Assembly: GCA_002344005.1 (NCBI GenBank)
Contig: DDTD01000057.1
Coordinates: forward strand, 1-18,696
DNA from: Ignavibacteria bacterium UBA2373
Lineage (GTDB): Bacteria; Bacteroidota; Ignavibacteria; Kapaibacteriales; UBA961
Direction of reading: 5' to 3'
Length of the DNA stretch: 18,696 nucleotides
Below are positions 15,619-18,696 of the stretch, piece after piece; position 1 is the stretch's first letter, and each line of letters opens with the position of its first letter. The translations under genes were made by a program, and so were the position numbers. The notes below the pieces were generated by a model. It saw only the letters and a list, made by a program, of their open reading frames with translations, had not been told where the DNA came from and searched no databases.

Positions 15619-17761
15619 ACCAATTTTAGCAAAAAGCGTAGAGTATGGTGGAACTTTACTCTTAGATCATTTGCAGCATGTTGCCATAGCATGTGAAACA
15701 ATAGCTCAAGCCATAGGTTGTGATAGTCATGAAATAAGTCTTGCAAAAAAAGCAGGATACTTGCACGATATTGGGAAAGTTCATCCGCATTTTCAAGGAC
15801 GGTTGTATGGAAATAATCTTAGTGATTCATATATTCCATTACGTCATGAAATTAGTTCATTGCTTTTTCTCTCCGTTTTTCCAGCAGAAGAACATGAAGC
15901 ACTAATTGAATATGTTGTTGCGCATCATAAGTCAATAGGTGTTCAGGACAATAATAGCTACGGAGATAAAGGAATAGTATATCTGTCTCATTCTTTGCAA
16001 AGTGCTAAGGTATTTAAACGCCATAGTGATATGTGGTCAGAATGGATGCCATTAGCTATTGATATTTTGCAACAATGCGGGATTGAATGCAGTGCTATTT
16101 CATTAGATGAAGCACGCAGAAATTTTGATAAAGCATTAGAGTATTGTGAAACTATCATAATAAGTCAGAATAGGCAGTGGTCTAAGCGCAAAGGAATTAT
16201 GGTCGCAGGTGATCATCTTGCATCTGCAATTCAAGGAAAAACATTTGATATATGTACAAAATTATTTCAACTACCTAATTTGAAAGCTTTTAGACGAGAG
16301 CATGAATTGTATCCACTTTCGATGAAAAAATGTAAAGAGGATAAAAAACATACATTGGTAAAAGCACCAACAGGGGCAGGAAAAACTGATTTTCTTATGC
16401 GTCGTTGCAAAGCCAGAATATTTTATACTTTACCTTTCCAAGCAAGTATCAATGCCATGTATGATCGTTTTAAGAATGCAATGCCGGATTTACCAAATGA
16501 GAGCATTCAAATTCTTCATGCAACATCTGTATTCAAAGTGAAAACGCAAGAAGAAAAAGCATTGCAAAGTAAAGCAGGTGCGAGCGTGAAAATATTGACT
16601 CCACATCAGTTATTATCAATAATAACAGGGGGAAGAGGCTTTGAAGCAATATCTATTGATCTCATGGGTAATGATATTATCTTAGACGAAGTGCATTGTT
16701 ATAATCCTGAAACACAGTCATTGATAATGGAGCTATTGCGTGTACTTGTAAGATTAGATTGTCGAATACATATTGGTACAGCAACGTTACCTCGTTCTTT
16801 GGAAGATAAGATTATTGATATACTTGGTGAAGAAAACATATATCAGGAGTCGCTTACTTTTGATGAAATGAAAAATTTTAACAGACATATTGTCTATAAA
16901 AAAAATAGTTTGGAAGAATGTTTGGTTGAATTTGAAAAATACAAAGAAGGTCAAAAATCAGTAAAATGTTTGATTGTATGTAATCGAGTTGATAGAGCGC
17001 AAAAAGTTTATCAAGATATTCAAGACAAATATGCCGGAATTCCAACGCTTCTTTTACATAGCCGCTTTAAAAGACAGGATCGAGCAAAAAAAGAAAGGGA
17101 ACTGCATGAGCTGTTTAATAGCAATCAGAGTTGTATTGTAGTTTCGACCCAAGTTGTTGAGGTTTCTTTAGATATTAGTGCCGATATTATGATTACTGAA
17201 TGTGCGCCACTTGATGCACTTGTTCAACGATTTGGCAGAGTACACAGAAAACGTACAAACGAGACCATAGGAACATATAAGCCGGTATATGTGATTGCTC
17301 CGCCGGAATCTGCAAGTAAGTGTAAGCCATATCAAAAAGAAATTCTGGAAAAAAGCTTTGAGATTTTAGATGATGGCATTGTATTGGAAGAAAACACTAT
17401 ACAAGAGAAGTTGAATTTTGTCTATCCTACAATAGTGCATCCTGCAAAAGATGTCTATTTTGTTTGGAAAAATGATATGTTTGAATTATTCATGTTATGC
17501 CATTATTCACATGATTGTTTGTCTGAATTACTATCAATAGAATCAAGAACTGTTGTGTTGAATAATGATACACAGACGTACAAAGAAGGGAACGGTGAAA
17601 TAAGAACAGCACTCGAAATACCAGTACCCGCGACGATTAAATATAAAAAAATTACTGAGTTTGGAACATTAGAGTATGGTTCGTTTCCATTAGTGGTTTC
17701 CGATGAACTCTATACGTATGAGTATGGTTTGCGTATTACACAAATTGATAATTTACTATAA
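15611..17761 (+). CDS. cas3: CRISPR-associated nuclease-helicase Cas3
   Basis: The product has 716 residues, a usual size for single-chain Cas3. N-terminal HD nuclease: His20/His23 (LLDHLQHVA), His52-Asp53 (YLHDIGKVHPHF), RHE near residue 78 and VAHHKS near 106. SF2 helicase: Walker A APTGAGKT (252-259), Walker B/DEVH (359-362), GTATL as motif III (389-393), and QRFGRVHRK as motif VI (539-547), with VVSTQVVEVSLDISAD before it. All catalytic signatures are intact, so the enzyme should be active. It is recruited by target-bound Cascade and degrades one DNA strand. The frame extends upstream to 15575, but I chose the ATG at 15611 because it overlaps the cas5 stop (15616-15618) in the typical operon manner and places the HD domain at the start. 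The next gene begins 13 bases after its stop. Confidence 0.95.
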   Translation: MNRPILAKSVEYGGTLLLDHLQHVAIACETIAQAIGCDSHEISLAKKAGYLHDIGKVHPHFQGRLYGNNLSDSYIPLRHEISSLLFLSVFPAEEHEALIEYVVAHHKSIGVQDNNSYGDKGIVYLSHSLQSAKVFKRHSDMWSEWMPLAIDILQQCGIECSAISLDEARRNFDKALEYCETIIISQNRQWSKRKGIMVAGDHLASAIQGKTFDICTKLFQLPNLKAFRREHELYPLSMKKCKEDKKHTLVKAPTGAGKTDFLMRRCKARIFYTLPFQASINAMYDRFKNAMPDLPNESIQILHATSVFKVKTQEEKALQSKAGASVKILTPHQLLSIITGGRGFEAISIDLMGNDIILDEVHCYNPETQSLIMELLRVLVRLDCRIHIGTATLPRSLEDKIIDILGEENIYQESLTFDEMKNFNRHIVYKKNSLEECLVEFEKYKEGQKSVKCLIVCNRVDRAQKVYQDIQDKYAGIPTLLLHSRFKRQDRAKKERELHELFNSNQSCIVVSTQVVEVSLDISADIMITECAPLDALVQRFGRVHRKRTNETIGTYKPVYVIAPPESASKCKPYQKEILEKSFEILDDGIVLEENTIQEKLNFVYPTIVHPAKDVYFVWKNDMFELFMLCHYSHDCLSELLSIESRTVVLNNDTQTYKEGNGEIRTALEIPVPATIKYKKITEFGTLEYGSFPLVVSDELYTYEYGLRITQIDNLL

Positions 17762-17774
17762 AGGATTACATTAT

Positions 17775-18696
17775 ATGTACACATCGTATATTGGCAAGCG
17801 ATTTGTTGAGATATACAATCGTAAAATGAATACTCATCATACGCCCGAATCATTTTTTGATACGGTCTATTATGAATTATTCTATGATAGTGATAAATTT
17901 TTGTTCAGCCCGGCAAATACACCGATTTTTCAGCTTATGGCTTCAAAAAAAAGCCATATTTCCGAAGAAAGAATTGCGGCACGAAACAAAATCAAGGAAA
18001 AGGCGGAAACTTACACAAATTCCCATGCCTTACAGCCGGATATGAGTTTTGCTATTGGTTATGGTTCATCTGATGATTTGGGAACAACATCAGGACAAAT
18101 TACAAGTATTAAAATGTCTTTGCATGCGGATGATGTATATGCTTCGTGGATAGGTGCAGGTCTTGGAATAGGTATTGGTGGCGGTCAGAATCTTCTGATT
18201 GATCATGAAGAGATTTTGTGGGCTATTTATGAAGGTTGGACTATATATCGAAAGTTTGTTAATCAGACTGACGGTATTAATAATAAGATTGAAACATGGA
18301 ATGGTGTCTGGTTAAAAAACCGATTTTCGATTGCGTATAATCCACAATTTCCTGATTCTTTTAGGCCTGTGAGTGTCAGCAAAAAGGGTGAAATGCAAAT
18401 GGAAAGACCGACATGGATAGAAATCTTTTCAATGCTTTCATTTCGATTTGGCGGTTCTAATCTTACCGCTTATGTATATCAGTTCAGTAAAATGAATACG
18501 ACAATCGGATTTATACAGATAAATTTACCGGAAATAAAACGATTGTATGAGATATATCCTGTTTTATTTCCTGACAGTATAATTGAGCCGGAAGAGTTGA
18601 TGAAAAATTTTGAAACTGCCTATGGATTTTTAAGAGTATGTCAAAATGGTGTTATAGGGCTAAGACAATTAGAGCCAAAGGATGTTTTTTCTACTG
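17775..18696 (+). CDS. Unrecognised CRISPR operon protein, candidate Cas8-like large subunit, 3' end cut
   Basis: The frame is open for 307 codons to the window edge. The ATG at 17775 follows AAGGA (17761-17765) at nine bases. The protein begins MYTSYIGKRFVEIYNRKMN. Notable segments: DMSFAIGYGSSDDLGTTSGQ, then DVYASWIGAGLGIGIGGGQN with a Gly-rich turn, DHEEILWAIYEGWTIYRKF, and IETWNGVWLKNRFSIAYNP. I see no HD, helicase, RAMP or nuclease motif. Its place after cas3 in a type I operon that otherwise lacks a large subunit, and its length so far, make a Cas8-type subunit (PAM recognition, crRNA 5' handle, Cas3 recruitment) the simplest reading. This is inference from context; the family itself I cannot name. 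Alternatives are an accessory protein or an adaptation-linked gene. Confidence 0.55.
   Translation, partial: MYTSYIGKRFVEIYNRKMNTHHTPESFFDTVYYELFYDSDKFLFSPANTPIFQLMASKKSHISEERIAARNKIKEKAETYTNSHALQPDMSFAIGYGSSDDLGTTSGQITSIKMSLHADDVYASWIGAGLGIGIGGGQNLLIDHEEILWAIYEGWTIYRKFVNQTDGINNKIETWNGVWLKNRFSIAYNPQFPDSFRPVSVSKKGEMQMERPTWIEIFSMLSFRFGGSNLTAYVYQFSKMNTTIGFIQINLPEIKRLYEIYPVLFPDSIIEPEELMKNFETAYGFLRVCQNGVIGLRQLEPKDVFST

Noticed and set aside
17857..18045. 62-codon ORF inside the last gene
   Set aside because: It is an out-of-frame shadow of the long frame that starts at 17775.

Overview
The window looks like a chromosomal segment from a member of the Bacteroidota/Chlorobi side of the tree (an Ignavibacteria- or Kapabacteria-like organism is my best guess, by inference). 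Two large exported proteins end in the type IX secretion (T9SS, 'type A') C-terminal sorting domain. One candidate promoter matches the Bacteroidota pattern TTTG-N20-TAnnTTTG, and the cell-surface proteins are of kinds common in that group. Base composition is moderate, and the CRISPR genes at the right end and the gene at 10268 are visibly more AT-rich than the gene at 12521.

Layout. (1) 1-4167: 3' part of a giant T9SS-exported surface protein, followed by a good intrinsic terminator. (2) 4357-5700, minus strand: a secreted seven-repeat WD40 propeller with its own T9SS tail. (3) 5701-6418: non-coding stretch with small inverted repeats. (4) 6419-9244: a 941-residue exported repeat protein with tail-fibre/autotransporter-like modules and a recently duplicated central repeat block. 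(5) 9450-11733: three co-directional genes: a peptidoglycan-binding/M15 peptidase resembling a phage endolysin, a small exported probable outer-membrane protein, and a DUF1353 protein with a C-terminal membrane segment. (6) 11734-13860: a repeat-rich accessory stretch with two 88-bp copies (plus one decayed inverted copy) of a palindromic element ending in TGTCAG/CTGACA, a 21-bp tandem repeat array, and one gene for a helical plus fibronectin-III-like protein. (7) 13869-18696: the start of a type I CRISPR-Cas operon: candidate promoter, a 62-aa ORF of unknown function, cas6, a divergent cas5-like gene, cas3 (HD nuclease plus helicase), and the 5' 307 codons of an unrecognised gene in the position of a Cascade large subunit (Cas8-like).

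How the genes work together. Cas6 would process crRNA; Cas5-like and the terminal unknown protein would belong to the Cascade complex; Cas3 would unwind and degrade the target. cas7, the adaptation genes and the CRISPR array are not in the window and should lie beyond its right edge. The gene order cas6-cas5-cas3-(unknown) is not the usual I-B order, and the large-subunit candidate is the most promising place for something undescribed. The M15 peptidase/DUF1353 pair looks like a domesticated or leftover phage lysis module, since no phage structural or replication genes accompany it.
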